DNA of 28,125 nt, taken from an uncultured Collinsella sp. Its GTDB lineage: Bacteria; Actinomycetota; Coriobacteriia; Coriobacteriales; Coriobacteriaceae. This document shows positions 1 to 7,209 of the stretch, one piece after another. Under the pieces are notes generated by a model that made no database searches, was not told the DNA's origin, and saw only the letters and a list, made by a program, of their open reading frames with translations. Both the position numbers and the translations under genes were made by a program. The stretch spans positions 1 to 28,125 of the forward strand of contig CAJKFS010000032.1 of assembly GCA_905199225.1 (NCBI GenBank), given 5' to 3'. Within the stretch, counting starts at the first letter, position 1, and the number at the start of each line of letters is the position of its first letter.

Positions 1-6
1 CCGCAG

Positions 7-27
7 GTGCGGTAAGGGCTACCGCAC
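7..27 (-). terminator. hairpin after the small membrane protein gene
   Basis: Perfect 8-bp stem GTGCGGTA (7-14) / TACCGCAC (20-27) with a 5-nt loop, starting 10 bases beyond the stop codon of the minus-strand small gene. The six bases left before the window edge show no T-run, so whether it is an intrinsic terminator cannot be decided here. Confidence 0.4.
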
Positions 28-37
28 GGGCCGATAC

Positions 38-226
38 TCAAAGCCCATTGTGGCACCCCGAGCCCGCGGAAAGAAACTGCAACGCGGGGGAGGCGACCCC
101 AATGGCTTTCTCATATCGTCTGTTGCGCTTCGAACGCTGCTTGAGTGCCTCGGAAAGGCCGACAAGCGCCGTGAAGAACGAGACCAAAGCGGTCAGAAGT
201 CTCACGAAATCAATCAGATCGGTCAT
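38..226 (-). CDS. small membrane protein, 62 aa, possibly SOS-regulated
   Basis: No family recognised. Residues about 7-29 form one hydrophobic segment (FVRLLTALVSFFTALVG), followed by a strongly basic stretch KQRSKRNRR that should sit on the cytoplasmic side, then a short tail. The start is taken at 226 because GGAGG lies 8 bases upstream; in-frame GTG (235) and ATG (232) overlap that Shine-Dalgarno sequence. The size, single membrane helix and basic tail resemble type I toxins, holin-like toxins and SOS-induced division inhibitors, but there is no sequence identity to a named family that I can assert. A LexA-like palindrome lies about 90 bp upstream. The excellent ribosome site argues that the gene is real. 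Confidence 0.6.
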   Translation of the reverse strand: MTDLIDFVRLLTALVSFFTALVGLSEALKQRSKRNRRYEKAIGVASPALQFLSAGSGCHNGL

Positions 227-308
227 GGGCATCACCTCCCATCAGATGGAGGGCGCTGCCCGGCACATGGAACTGCCGTCAACGATACCGATTCTACCAG
301 AGCCTAGT

Positions 309-338
309 TATATATACGAATATATGTTCGTATTCCAA
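309..338 (-). promoter_or_regulatory. promoter with LexA/SOS-box-like palindrome
   Basis: Perfect inverted repeat ATACGAA (314-320) / TTCGTAT (327-333) around a 6-bp centre. On the minus strand the core reads CGAACATATATTCG, one base from the Gram-positive SOS consensus CGAAC-N4-GTTCG. It lies between a possible -35 (TTGGAA, 338-333) and an AT-rich -10 (TATATA, about 314-309), so a bound repressor would block transcription toward the 62-aa gene. The predicted leader is about 75 nt. Confidence 0.5.
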
Positions 339-351
339 GCACACAGACCTC

Positions 352-380
352 TGTGACAAAAGAGCTGTCCCTTTGTCACA
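352..380. repeat. CTGTCCC hairpin, copy 1 of a dispersed family
   Basis: Perfect 9-bp stem TGTGACAAA (352-360) / TTTGTCACA (372-380), loop AGAGCTGTCCC. It begins directly after the HAD gene stop and may act as its terminator. The loop word CTGTCCC followed by T-rich sequence recurs in hairpins at 9303-9332 and 22901-22935, and a related form lies at 24135-24170. Confidence 0.6.
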
Positions 381-1244
381 TTATTCGATGATGGTGCGGG
401 AGTTTTGCTTGTGCATGGTGGCGAGCATGTGTTTGGGGACGGCGTGGATCATGCAGCTGCCGATAGTTGCGCTCGCGGCGGCTTTAGCTGCATCGCTAGC
501 GTTTTTGGTCGCGTAGCTGTGACGGAAACGCTTGAGCATGGCGATATCGTTGCCGCCATCGCCATAGACCGCGACCTCGTCCTCGGCAATACCGTAGTAG
601 CCCGCCAGCCAGGCCACGCTCTCGCCCTTGTTGCACGCCACGTCCGTGATCTCGAACATCACCGGATCGAACGGTGCGTTGACCACGCGGTCCGAGCGCT
701 CGGCCAAATACGCCTTTAGGTCGCGCTCCAGCTCGGGCGAGGTCACGCGGCAGTTGATCTTGCACACATCGTGGCGCAAGATGTCGCCGATCGACTGGTC
801 GAAATACTGCTCCTCGTGATAGCCGCCACGCGCACGCATGCCGCGCATCACGATGCGCTTGATAGGACTGTCCTTTTTAAAGCCCGCCTGATGCATCTCG
901 AACGAGCCGCTCGAGAACATGCCATCGGGCGTGGAGCAGTCGAAGCAAATATCCGGAAACTCCTTGAGCAGCTCCTCGGTGATCTGTGGGTCGATGGTCC
1001 AGGTCTTGAGCACCTCGCCATGGCTGTCGCGCACGATTGATCCATTGGAGCAGCAGGCGTCAAGCGCCAGGCCCGTAAAGCCATGCTCACCAATCGGCAG
1101 CGTCGAGCGCCCGGTCGCGGGAACCACATGCAAGCCAGCCTCGGTCAGCTCGCGAATGGCATGGCGGATGGTCCCATCCGCCTCGTGCAGGGCGTTGAGC
1201 AGCGTTCCGTCTAAGTCGCTCGCAAACATCTTGATCATGGGCAT
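381..1244 (-). CDS. HAD superfamily (Cof-type, IIB) phosphatase
   Basis: 287 aa, a normal length for Cof/YidA-type HAD-IIB hydrolases, which dephosphorylate small phosphorylated metabolites in the cytoplasm; the substrate cannot be told from sequence. Motif I is DLDGTLL with nucleophile D10 and acid D12; motif II is in VPATGRS; motif IV is YGDGGNDIAML near the C-terminus, with the two Mg-binding acids. The type-IIB cap lies between. The start is ambiguous between ATG 1244 and ATG 1238: GAAGGA suits the first and AAAGG the second; upstream in-frame codons have no ribosome site and low-complexity sequence. The MFS gene lies 106 bp upstream on the same strand, so co-transcription is possible. 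Confidence 0.85.
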   Translation of the reverse strand: MPMIKMFASDLDGTLLNALHEADGTIRHAIRELTEAGLHVVPATGRSTLPIGEHGFTGLALDACCSNGSIVRDSHGEVLKTWTIDPQITEELLKEFPDICFDCSTPDGMFSSGSFEMHQAGFKKDSPIKRIVMRGMRARGGYHEEQYFDQSIGDILRHDVCKINCRVTSPELERDLKAYLAERSDRVVNAPFDPVMFEITDVACNKGESVAWLAGYYGIAEDEVAVYGDGGNDIAMLKRFRHSYATKNASDAAKAAASATIGSCMIHAVPKHMLATMHKQNSRTIIE

Positions 1245-1350
1245 GCCTTTCCTTCGTCTGCACGATATTGTAGGCGAAGGAGAGGCTCGTTCTCGTATGG
1301 GCGTTCCACGCCGCAGCAATCGTTTCTGTTAAACCGCTGCACTGCGAACG

Positions 1351-2613
1351 TCACATTGTTTGTGGTGAGCGACTTTTCAAGCGATAAAACAGCACCGTCG
1401 TCAGCACCAGTACCACCAGCATAGCTGCGAACACAGCCGCCGGCGCCCATCGATCATATGCAAATCCGTATGTCAATTGGCCAATAGGCGTTGCGCAGGA
1501 AAGAGCCATATATACGACCGAAAGCACCTTTCCGCAGAGTTCCGCCGGCGCCGCCCGCTGAACGAATGCAACGATTTCGACCGACGCAATACTCGCCCAC
1601 ACCATGACCCATGCCGAACCGACCGCAAGCGCAGCAAACACAATTTGGCCAGCGCCGCTCAGCAGCGTGACAGTAATCGGCACGACTCCAAAACAGATCA
1701 TCGCAACGTATCGACATATGTCATTGAAGGAAAAACGATTCGGCCTAATACCGACCAAACCGCCGCCTGCAAGACCGCCCAGCCCCATAGCTGCCTCAAT
1801 AATCCCAATGCAGGAAGATTGCATGCCGAGATGCCTGGTAACAATAACGGGTGCACCAATCGTTAACCCAACCAACGCAAGATTCAAAACAGCCGCAAGC
1901 AAAATCACGGCGAGCAACGAGGTGTTTTGGAGCAGGCACCGAATCGCTGACATAAAATCGCTTTGACATGCCATACGAGTCGAGCTATCCCCCGTCATTT
2001 CAGAGGGGACATTTTGTTTGAGTGTGGCCCAAAACAGCAGCGTCGACATTGCAAACGCCACCGCCGCGATCGCGCAAAGGACGTCGATTCCAAAGCATCC
2101 GTAGACGGCTGTTCCAACCACGGGACCTAGAATATTGCTCGCCATGGTCGTCTGCGACACTAACGCGGTGGCCCGCTCGACCTTTTCCTTGCCGACCATG
2201 TGCAGCGTCTCAATTTGAAGTATCGGCTTCAGAATAGATTGAACGGCGTATTGGACGCACAGCATCACCGCCACAACAGCCGCAAGGGGCAACGAGCACT
2301 TCATGGGAACAAATAGCATCGCTGCAACCATTAAAGCAATACCGAGAGCTGCTAGAACGCCGCGATGCCCCTCTCGATCAGCTAATACTCCGCCAGCCGG
2401 AGTCGCAAGCACGCCCGGTATAAACGCTATAGCCGCGACGGCACCATATAGCGTTGACGAACCACTGCGGTCGAGCAAGTAAAGCGGGCACGCAAAGCAC
2501 AGCGCCGACAACGTCGAATACACGCACAGCTGCGCAACGAGAAGACCGACGAGTCTTATAGGCAGCGCTGTCTTTGATGCTGATACGGCATCGAAGTCTC
2601 TCATCCCGTCCAT
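1351..2613 (-). CDS. MFS exporter, TetR-controlled
   Basis: 420 aa with about 12 hydrophobic helices. The loop between helices 2 and 3 carries the MFS motif A form GGVLADREGHRGVL (residues about 74-87). The overall form resembles the macrolide/drug-efflux and enterobactin-exporter branch (MFS_3); the exported compound is unknown. The start at 2613 follows AGGAGG at 9 bases; an in-frame ATG at 2634 falls inside a TetR operator and is unlikely. The upstream gene on the same strand encodes a TetR regulator, and the 103-bp gap holds two near-identical palindromes, the classic arrangement of an inducible efflux pump. Confidence 0.85.
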   Translation of the reverse strand: MDGMRDFDAVSASKTALPIRLVGLLVAQLCVYSTLSALCFACPLYLLDRSGSSTLYGAVAAIAFIPGVLATPAGGVLADREGHRGVLAALGIALMVAAMLFVPMKCSLPLAAVVAVMLCVQYAVQSILKPILQIETLHMVGKEKVERATALVSQTTMASNILGPVVGTAVYGCFGIDVLCAIAAVAFAMSTLLFWATLKQNVPSEMTGDSSTRMACQSDFMSAIRCLLQNTSLLAVILLAAVLNLALVGLTIGAPVIVTRHLGMQSSCIGIIEAAMGLGGLAGGGLVGIRPNRFSFNDICRYVAMICFGVVPITVTLLSGAGQIVFAALAVGSAWVMVWASIASVEIVAFVQRAAPAELCGKVLSVVYMALSCATPIGQLTYGFAYDRWAPAAVFAAMLVVLVLTTVLFYRLKSRSPQTM

Positions 2614-2628
2614 AGAGCTTTGCCTCCT

Positions 2629-2649
2629 ATACATACTATTGGTATGTAT
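2629..2649. promoter_or_regulatory. TetR-type operator O1 at MFS promoter
   Basis: Perfect palindrome ATACATAC (2629-2636) / GTATGTAT (2642-2649) with a 5-bp centre TATTG, just upstream of the MFS ribosome site. It shares the half-site GTATGTAT with the second palindrome 66 bp away. Confidence 0.7.
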
Positions 2650-2694
2650 TTAACGGCTCGAAAAGGGCGACCGTAGCCACCCTCTTACATCAAT

Positions 2695-2715
2695 ATATAT
2701 ACCGTTAGTATGTAT
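2695..2715. promoter_or_regulatory. TetR-type operator O2
   Basis: ATATATAC (2695-2702) / GTATGTAT (2708-2715) with a 5-bp centre and one mismatch, directly after the tetR stop codon. Its geometry (8-5-8) matches O1, so one regulator probably binds both, 66 bp apart. Confidence 0.65.
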
Positions 2716-2716
2716 A

Positions 2717-3379
2717 TTACCACCCGACACGGTTCCAAACGTCCCAAATTTGGCACGTTGTTTGAAGCACTTCTTCCCCCAAATCGAGACCCACTGCGGC
2801 CGCCATCTGCGTCAAACATTGCGCGCGAGCGACCATTCGCTCCTTGGGCTCGAGCGGACGGAACAATGGCAGCAGCCAAAGATTCGCTAGCAACGATACG
2901 GCCTCTGCTGCTTCGCGCGGGCATTCGCACGCAATGGAGCCGTCGGCGACGCCTTCCTCGATTACCGGCAAGAGATATCCATCGGCCGACTCGTCAAACG
3001 AACTCTGATACTGCATCGCCAGCAGACGCGAACTCTTTACCGGATCCGCCGCAGGATGTATGCGCGCCCAAAGCTCAATTTGTGGTACGACAGACTCAGA
3101 CGCATAAAGCCGCTTGAGCTTTTGGGCGCCCGTCATATTGCCAGCACCGAGCGTCGCGCGGCGGCGTTCAACAATCGGAGCCATCGCTCGATCAAACGCG
3201 GCGTTGAAAATCTCTTCTTTGCTCTTGAAGTGATGATAGATAGCGCCCTTGGTCATGCCATCGAGACGGTCAACGATATCCTGGATGCTCGTTCCCTCAT
3301 AACCCTGTGCGCAGAATAGCTCCAGCGCCGCGTCTAGAATCTTCGCGACCGTCTCTTCGGGATATTTATTGCGACCCAT
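2717..3379 (-). CDS. TetR family transcriptional regulator
   Basis: 220 aa. The N-terminal helix-turn-helix is typical: KILDAALELFCAQGYEGTS, then IQDIVDRL, then KGAIYHHFKSKEEIF (residues about 12-60). The divergent C-terminal half should bind the inducer. The start at 3379 gives the usual short N-terminus before the HTH; the upstream sequence GGATGGGCGG is only a weak ribosome site, and no better start exists. It lies upstream of the MFS gene on the same strand with two matching operators between them, so the most likely role is repression of that exporter, with tetR itself transcribed from its own promoter upstream. Confidence 0.88.
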   Translation of the reverse strand: MGRNKYPEETVAKILDAALELFCAQGYEGTSIQDIVDRLDGMTKGAIYHHFKSKEEIFNAAFDRAMAPIVERRRATLGAGNMTGAQKLKRLYASESVVPQIELWARIHPAADPVKSSRLLAMQYQSSFDESADGYLLPVIEEGVADGSIACECPREAAEAVSLLANLWLLPLFRPLEPKERMVARAQCLTQMAAAVGLDLGEEVLQTTCQIWDVWNRVGW

Positions 3380-3386
3380 AATCCGC

Positions 3387-3440
3387 CCATCCGCAACGCA
3401 AGCCTTATGCCTCACTGCGATATTTTAACGTTGCGGATGG
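3387..3440. repeat. 12-bp inverted repeat between PII gene and tetR
   Basis: CCATCCGCAACG (3387-3398) / CGTTGCGGATGG (3429-3440), perfect, 30-nt loop. It lies between the PII stop (3454) and the tetR start (3379), both on the minus strand. The proximal arm abuts the weak tetR ribosome site, so it could end the nitrogen operon or limit tetR translation. No T-run follows. Confidence 0.45.
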
Positions 3441-3453
3441 CAAACGGTCGGTT

Positions 3454-3792
3454 CTACACCGCGGCGGGGCCGTGTTCGCCGGTACGGATGCGGATAACTT
3501 CCTCGACCGGTCCGACCCAAATCTTGCCGTCTCCAACGGCACCGGTGCGAGCGGCGTTGCAGATGATGTCGACAATGCCGTCAACATGCTCGTCGGCGCA
3601 AATGAGGGTGAACTGTACCTTAGGAATCGTGTTGACGAGCAGTTCGTTGCCGCGCACATATTCCTTCCAGCCATGCTGCGCGCCGCAGCCCTGCACCTGA
3701 TTAATCGTCATGCCGCGAACATCGGCAGCAAACAGCGCGTCTTTGAGAACCTCAAGCTTCTCGGCACGAACGACCGCCGTAATCTTCTTCAT
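3454..3792 (-). CDS. glnK: PII nitrogen regulatory protein lacking the T-loop tyrosine
   Basis: 112 aa, the normal PII length. PII trimers sense ATP/ADP and 2-oxoglutarate and plug the Amt channel through the T-loop. Family features seen: MKKITAVV start, GMT (27-29), PKV after the T-loop, TGAVGDGKIWV (B-loop) and RIRTGE near the end. The T-loop is unusual: GCGAQHGWKEYVRG replaces the common form, leucine stands at position 51 where the uridylylated or adenylylated tyrosine normally is, and alanine replaces Arg38. Y45 is the only tyrosine in the loop. The ribosome site GAGAGG lies 9 bases upstream. It follows amt on the same strand, the standard amt-glnK pair. Confidence 0.92.
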   Translation of the reverse strand: MKKITAVVRAEKLEVLKDALFAADVRGMTINQVQGCGAQHGWKEYVRGNELLVNTIPKVQFTLICADEHVDGIVDIICNAARTGAVGDGKIWVGPVEEVIRIRTGEHGPAAV

Positions 3793-3838
3793 AGTGAATT
3801 CCTCTCTTTAATATAGAAATGAACCGCTCATTCACATG

Positions 3839-3946
3839 GCACGGGTTTTCCAGGTGCCCGAGATTGCCCCGAAAGAGGAGCGCCGCGTACTTCGGTACGC
3901 AAGCGACGGTTTGAGGGGCAAGGTCGGGTGCCTGGGAAAGCCGTGC
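3839..3946. repeat. 108-nt palindromic structured element A
   Basis: It fills most of the amt-PII gap. The outer arms 3839-3870 and 3915-3946 pair over 32 positions with only three mismatches plus a few G-T pairs. Inside is a tetraloop hairpin GCGTAC-TTCG-GTACGC (3885-3900). Between outer stem and hairpin sits an asymmetric internal loop: GAAAGAGGAG (3871-3880) facing CGACGGTTTGA (3904-3914). The same two words occur at the same place in element B at 23937-24040, read from the other strand. The UUCG loop and the shared words are on the plus strand here, opposite to amt transcription. It starts 3 nt after the amt stop. Confidence 0.7.
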
Positions 3947-3948
3947 TG

Positions 3949-5226
3949 CTAATCGAGTCCGGAGAACGAGGGATATGCGCTCTCGCCGTGTTGACTCACA
4001 TCCAGGCCCAGCGCCTCGTCGGCCTCGTCCACACGCAGGCTGCCGTGGAACAGCATCTTGACCACCGCGGCAATCACCAAATCGAGCACCAGTACAATAG
4101 CGACCGTCACCACAATGCCCAAAATCTGCGAGATGAGCAGCGACATGTCGCCCGTGTAAAACAAGCCACCCTTGCCGGTCCACGAAAGCTCCGGCACGCA
4201 GAACAGGCCCGTGAGCACGCCGCCCAAGATGCCACCGATGCCGTGGCAGCCGAACGCGTCGAGCGCATCGTCGTAGCCGAACTTGGTCTTAAGATGGCTG
4301 ATGGCCAGGTAGCAGACGGGCGATACAATCAAGCCCATGACCAGCGCCGCCCACGGCTCGACAAAGCCCGCGCCCGGCGTGACAACCACAAGGCCCGCGA
4401 CCAGACCGGTGCTGGCACCCACCAGCGTGGGACGACCGGTGTGCACACGCTCGACGGCAAGCCACGAGACCATGCCCGCCGCGCTGGCCGTCACGGTGTT
4501 GAGGATGGCAAGCGCCGCCACGGCGTCGGCCTTGAACTCGCTGCCGCCGTTAAAGCCAAACCAGCCAAACCAAAGCAGGCCGGCGCCCAACGCTACAAAC
4601 GGTACGTTATGCGGGCGATAGCTCACCATGCCAAAACCGCGACGACGGCCGAGCATCAGGCAGAGAATCAAGCCCGTCAGACCGGACGAGATGTGCACCA
4701 CGTCGCCGCCGGCAAAGTCGAGCGCGCCGATGATGTCACCGATAAAGGAGCCCTCGCCGCCCCACACCATGTGGGCGAGCGGCGCGTAGACCACGAGCAG
4801 CCAAATGCCCAGGAATGCCGTCATAGCACCAAACTTAACGCGCCCGGCCAGACTGCCCGTGACGATAGCGGCCGTGATCATGGCAAATGCCATCTGGAAG
4901 GCGATGTTGATGATTTGAGGATAGACGGCACCGTCCGTCGCAGTACCCTCGGCAGCCTGCAGCACCTGGTTGAGCACCGGCAGGCACAGCAGCTGGTCAA
5001 AGCCGCCAATAAACGGACTCGAGCCGTCGCCGCCATAGGCCAGCGACCAGCCGGCAACAATCCACAGCACACCGACCAGGCCAATGGCGCCAAAGCACAT
5101 GAGCATGGTGTTGATGACATTTTTGCGCCTGGACAGGCCGCCATAGAAAAACGCCAGACCCGGTGTCATTAAAAACACGAGCATGGTGCAGATGAGCATA
5201 AACGTTGTCGATCCCGTATCGTACAT
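3949..5226 (-). CDS. amt: ammonium transporter Amt
   Basis: 425 aa with about 11 membrane helices; forms a trimeric channel that moves ammonium/ammonia across the membrane. Family signatures: TPGLAFFYGGL near the N-terminus, the twin pore histidines in DVVHISSG and FGCHGIGG, and the C-terminal cytoplasmic tail DEADEALGLDVSQHGE that contacts PII. The start at 5226 is preceded by a GGGGGAG ribosome site; an in-frame ATG 19 codons upstream would add a non-family extension. The gene lies just upstream of the PII gene, so the two likely form one nitrogen-limitation operon. An 11-bp phased GAAAC array lies about 105-160 bp upstream. Confidence 0.95.
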   Translation of the reverse strand: MYDTGSTTFMLICTMLVFLMTPGLAFFYGGLSRRKNVINTMLMCFGAIGLVGVLWIVAGWSLAYGGDGSSPFIGGFDQLLCLPVLNQVLQAAEGTATDGAVYPQIINIAFQMAFAMITAAIVTGSLAGRVKFGAMTAFLGIWLLVVYAPLAHMVWGGEGSFIGDIIGALDFAGGDVVHISSGLTGLILCLMLGRRRGFGMVSYRPHNVPFVALGAGLLWFGWFGFNGGSEFKADAVAALAILNTVTASAAGMVSWLAVERVHTGRPTLVGASTGLVAGLVVVTPGAGFVEPWAALVMGLIVSPVCYLAISHLKTKFGYDDALDAFGCHGIGGILGGVLTGLFCVPELSWTGKGGLFYTGDMSLLISQILGIVVTVAIVLVLDLVIAAVVKMLFHGSLRVDEADEALGLDVSQHGESAYPSFSGLD

Positions 5227-5330
5227 TCGCTCCCCCTTGATCGCATGAACGTTGTCGGCGCCCATAATGCGGCCGAGGGGCAACTGGTGTAGACCAGATA
5301 CGGCGTTGTTAAACGCTGCGTTGTCGAATG

Positions 5331-5388
5331 GAAACGGTGCCGCAATCTTGGAAACGGCGCGGCAACGGACGCGAAACGAACGGGAAAC
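5331..5388. promoter_or_regulatory. 11-bp phased GAAAC half-sites upstream of amt (GlnR-like)
   Basis: Plus-strand half-sites GAAAC (5351), GCAAC (5362), GAAAC (5373) and GAAAC (5384) start exactly 11 bp apart; another GAAAC lies at 5331. The GlnR consensus of actinobacteria is two 5-mers (GTNAC and GAAAC) separated by 6 bp, i.e. the same 11-bp period. The position, upstream of amt-PII, matches known GlnR targets. No glnR gene is in the window. Confidence 0.5.
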
Positions 5389-5424
5389 GTGCGAACGAGA
5401 AGGGCGCGCTTGGCCCCGCTCTGG

Positions 5425-6444
5425 CTAGCGCCGGAACAGCTCGCGGGCTCGGTCGCGGAGGTCGGTAGCTCGGATGACGCCCTCGTAGCGATTGATGCGC
5501 AGACGCGGGAAGGCGTTAAAGAAGCGTAGGTCGCGGCGGCTGAGTGACACGCTCGGCACCGGACGGCTTATGCGCTTGCCGGCAAGGCGACGACTGAGCG
5601 ACGGACGCGGCATGCTCGGCGCGGCATCGGCCACGCGGCGGGCAGCGAGCGCCAGGCCGCGAGCACCATCCGAGATAAACGTCGGCATCGAAGCCTTCTC
5701 ACGCAGGGCATCAAGCGCGGCGTCACCCAGCTCGGCCAGCCACGCGTTAACGGCGCGACCGCGGATATGCGTCTGCGCCACCGAGTCGATCGCCGAATCG
5801 GGAATACGTTCGAGCATTGAGTCCGAGGCATCGGCAAGCGACTCGTTGATGCGGTCGGCAAGGTCGGCCCGGACGCGCTCCAGCTCATCGGACAGGCGGC
5901 GCCAGCTGGCCAACGAGCACGCCGCATCGACCATCATCGCGACCGCAACGATAAAGGCGGACAGCCGCACAATCAGCACCGGCAGATGGCCAAGCAGCCC
6001 CAGCAATGCCGGCTCCACTAAACGGCAAATGCACAGCGCACCCAGGCCAAACGCGCAGGCCCAGTACAGACAGATGCGTCCATGCAAATTAAACGGCAGG
6101 TGCGAGTAATCCCAAAAGCGCGCGCCTGTTGTTTTTTCCAACAACACGCCTACGCTGTACTCAATCAAGCTGCATACGAGCGCCGCGGCAACAAACTGGC
6201 TCGAGGCATCCGGAATCCCGCGCAGCAAAAGCCAGCAGGCTATGCCGCCCACACCATAGATAGGGCAACACGGCCCTAGCAAAAAGCCGCTGTTGGCAAA
6301 GCGCCCGTGGTTGAGCATGGCGCAAACCGTCGACTCCCACGCCCAGCCGCAAAATCCGTAGAAGGCAAACGAGAGTACCAGCGCCGAAAGCGGGCAGGCG
6401 GCAAGTGTCGCGCCGTCAAATGCCATGTCGATCGCGGTTCCCAC
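5425..6444 (-). CDS. CmpB-type membrane protein (putative ABC-transporter permease family, PF06541-like)
   Basis: 339 aa. The first ~190 residues hold about five membrane helices and the family hallmarks FYGFCGWAWE, GFLLGPCCPIYG and FWDYSHLPFNLHGRICL. The remaining ~150 residues are soluble, helical and rich in Arg, Asp and Ala. The family is annotated as putative ABC permease, but its function is not established. The start is GTG 6444, three bases after the stop of the upstream HD-protein gene and preceded by GGAGAGGG; a later in-frame ATG at codon 7 lacks a ribosome site. The spacing suggests translational coupling with the HD protein. Confidence 0.75.
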   Translation of the reverse strand: MGTAIDMAFDGATLAACPLSALVLSFAFYGFCGWAWESTVCAMLNHGRFANSGFLLGPCCPIYGVGGIACWLLLRGIPDASSQFVAAALVCSLIEYSVGVLLEKTTGARFWDYSHLPFNLHGRICLYWACAFGLGALCICRLVEPALLGLLGHLPVLIVRLSAFIVAVAMMVDAACSLASWRRLSDELERVRADLADRINESLADASDSMLERIPDSAIDSVAQTHIRGRAVNAWLAELGDAALDALREKASMPTFISDGARGLALAARRVADAAPSMPRPSLSRRLAGKRISRPVPSVSLSRRDLRFFNAFPRLRINRYEGVIRATDLRDRARELFRR

Positions 6445-6447
6445 CGT

Positions 6448-6981
6448 CTACCCTCTCCTCTTCTCGCTCGAGCCTTCGTTCAAATCATCTGTGCAGCCCC
6501 TGCGCGGCAGACGGCCGGCAACTGTCTCGCACAGCGCGCACCACTTATCCGCCATACACACAATCCAGGCCTCACGACACGTCGGCGGAACCGGTACCAG
6601 CGGAAACATATGACGCGTGATAATATTCCGCTCGCGAGGCGTTAGCTCAAAATCTTCCTCGGCACGCGCCAGGGCAAAAAACGGATGCCGAAACCCATGC
6701 AGCCGATGGCTTGGGTCGGGGTCATGCCAATCGTAGAGAAAGTAATCGTGCAGCAAGGCCCCACGCAGCAGCGAGGCACGATCGACCGAAACGCCAACAC
6801 GGTCCAAGCGCTCGGCAAAGGACAGGCTCGCCCGTGCCACCGAGGTCACATGCGCGTACACCGTCACATCGCCGTGCTGGATAAACTCCCGCGTCAGGTC
6901 CAAACGCCCCGCTTGGGCCAGCTGGCGGGCGGCACGGTCAACTTCGCGCGCGATTCTCTCGGCACGAGCGGTTTCTGACAT
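6448..6981 (-). CDS. HD-domain phosphohydrolase family protein
   Basis: 177 aa. The HD-type metal site is visible as H55 in YAHVTSVARAS, and HD in LLRGALLHDYFLYDW, with further histidines in GFRHPFFAL and ITRHMFPL. This matches the small HDIG/HD-domain proteins found beside CmpB-family genes in Gram-positive anaerobes. The substrate is unknown; nucleotides are common for HD enzymes. The start at 6981 follows AAGGAGG closely. It begins a two-gene unit with the CmpB-type gene and is divergent from the DXS-like gene. Confidence 0.78.
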   Translation of the reverse strand: MSETARAERIAREVDRAARQLAQAGRLDLTREFIQHGDVTVYAHVTSVARASLSFAERLDRVGVSVDRASLLRGALLHDYFLYDWHDPDPSHRLHGFRHPFFALARAEEDFELTPRERNIITRHMFPLVPVPPTCREAWIVCMADKWCALCETVAGRLPRRGCTDDLNEGSSEKRRG

Positions 6982-7209
6982 GTGGCCTCCTTCCAGCGGC
7001 TCACGGCAGCGAGCTATTGCCGGCACACTATCAATAAAATCATCATGGAACCTACCAGTATGGCATCGGACAAAACGTTTTGCCCCACCAGTTGTCGAAT
7101 TACCGCGCCGCCGTCACATATCAAACGTCAAAATGTGCGAGACTGTCTTGTGCAATTGTGCCGGCCGAGGGAGTGCCGGCGCTCGATTCGCATGGAGTAA
7201 CCAACAACG

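Noticed and set aside
3928..5172. 414-codon open frame on the plus strand across amt
   Set aside because: Antisense shadow of amt; His/Arg/Ala-rich, no family pattern and no ribosome site.
5492..6109. 205-codon Arg/Ser-rich plus-strand frame
   Set aside because: Shadow of the CmpB-type gene.
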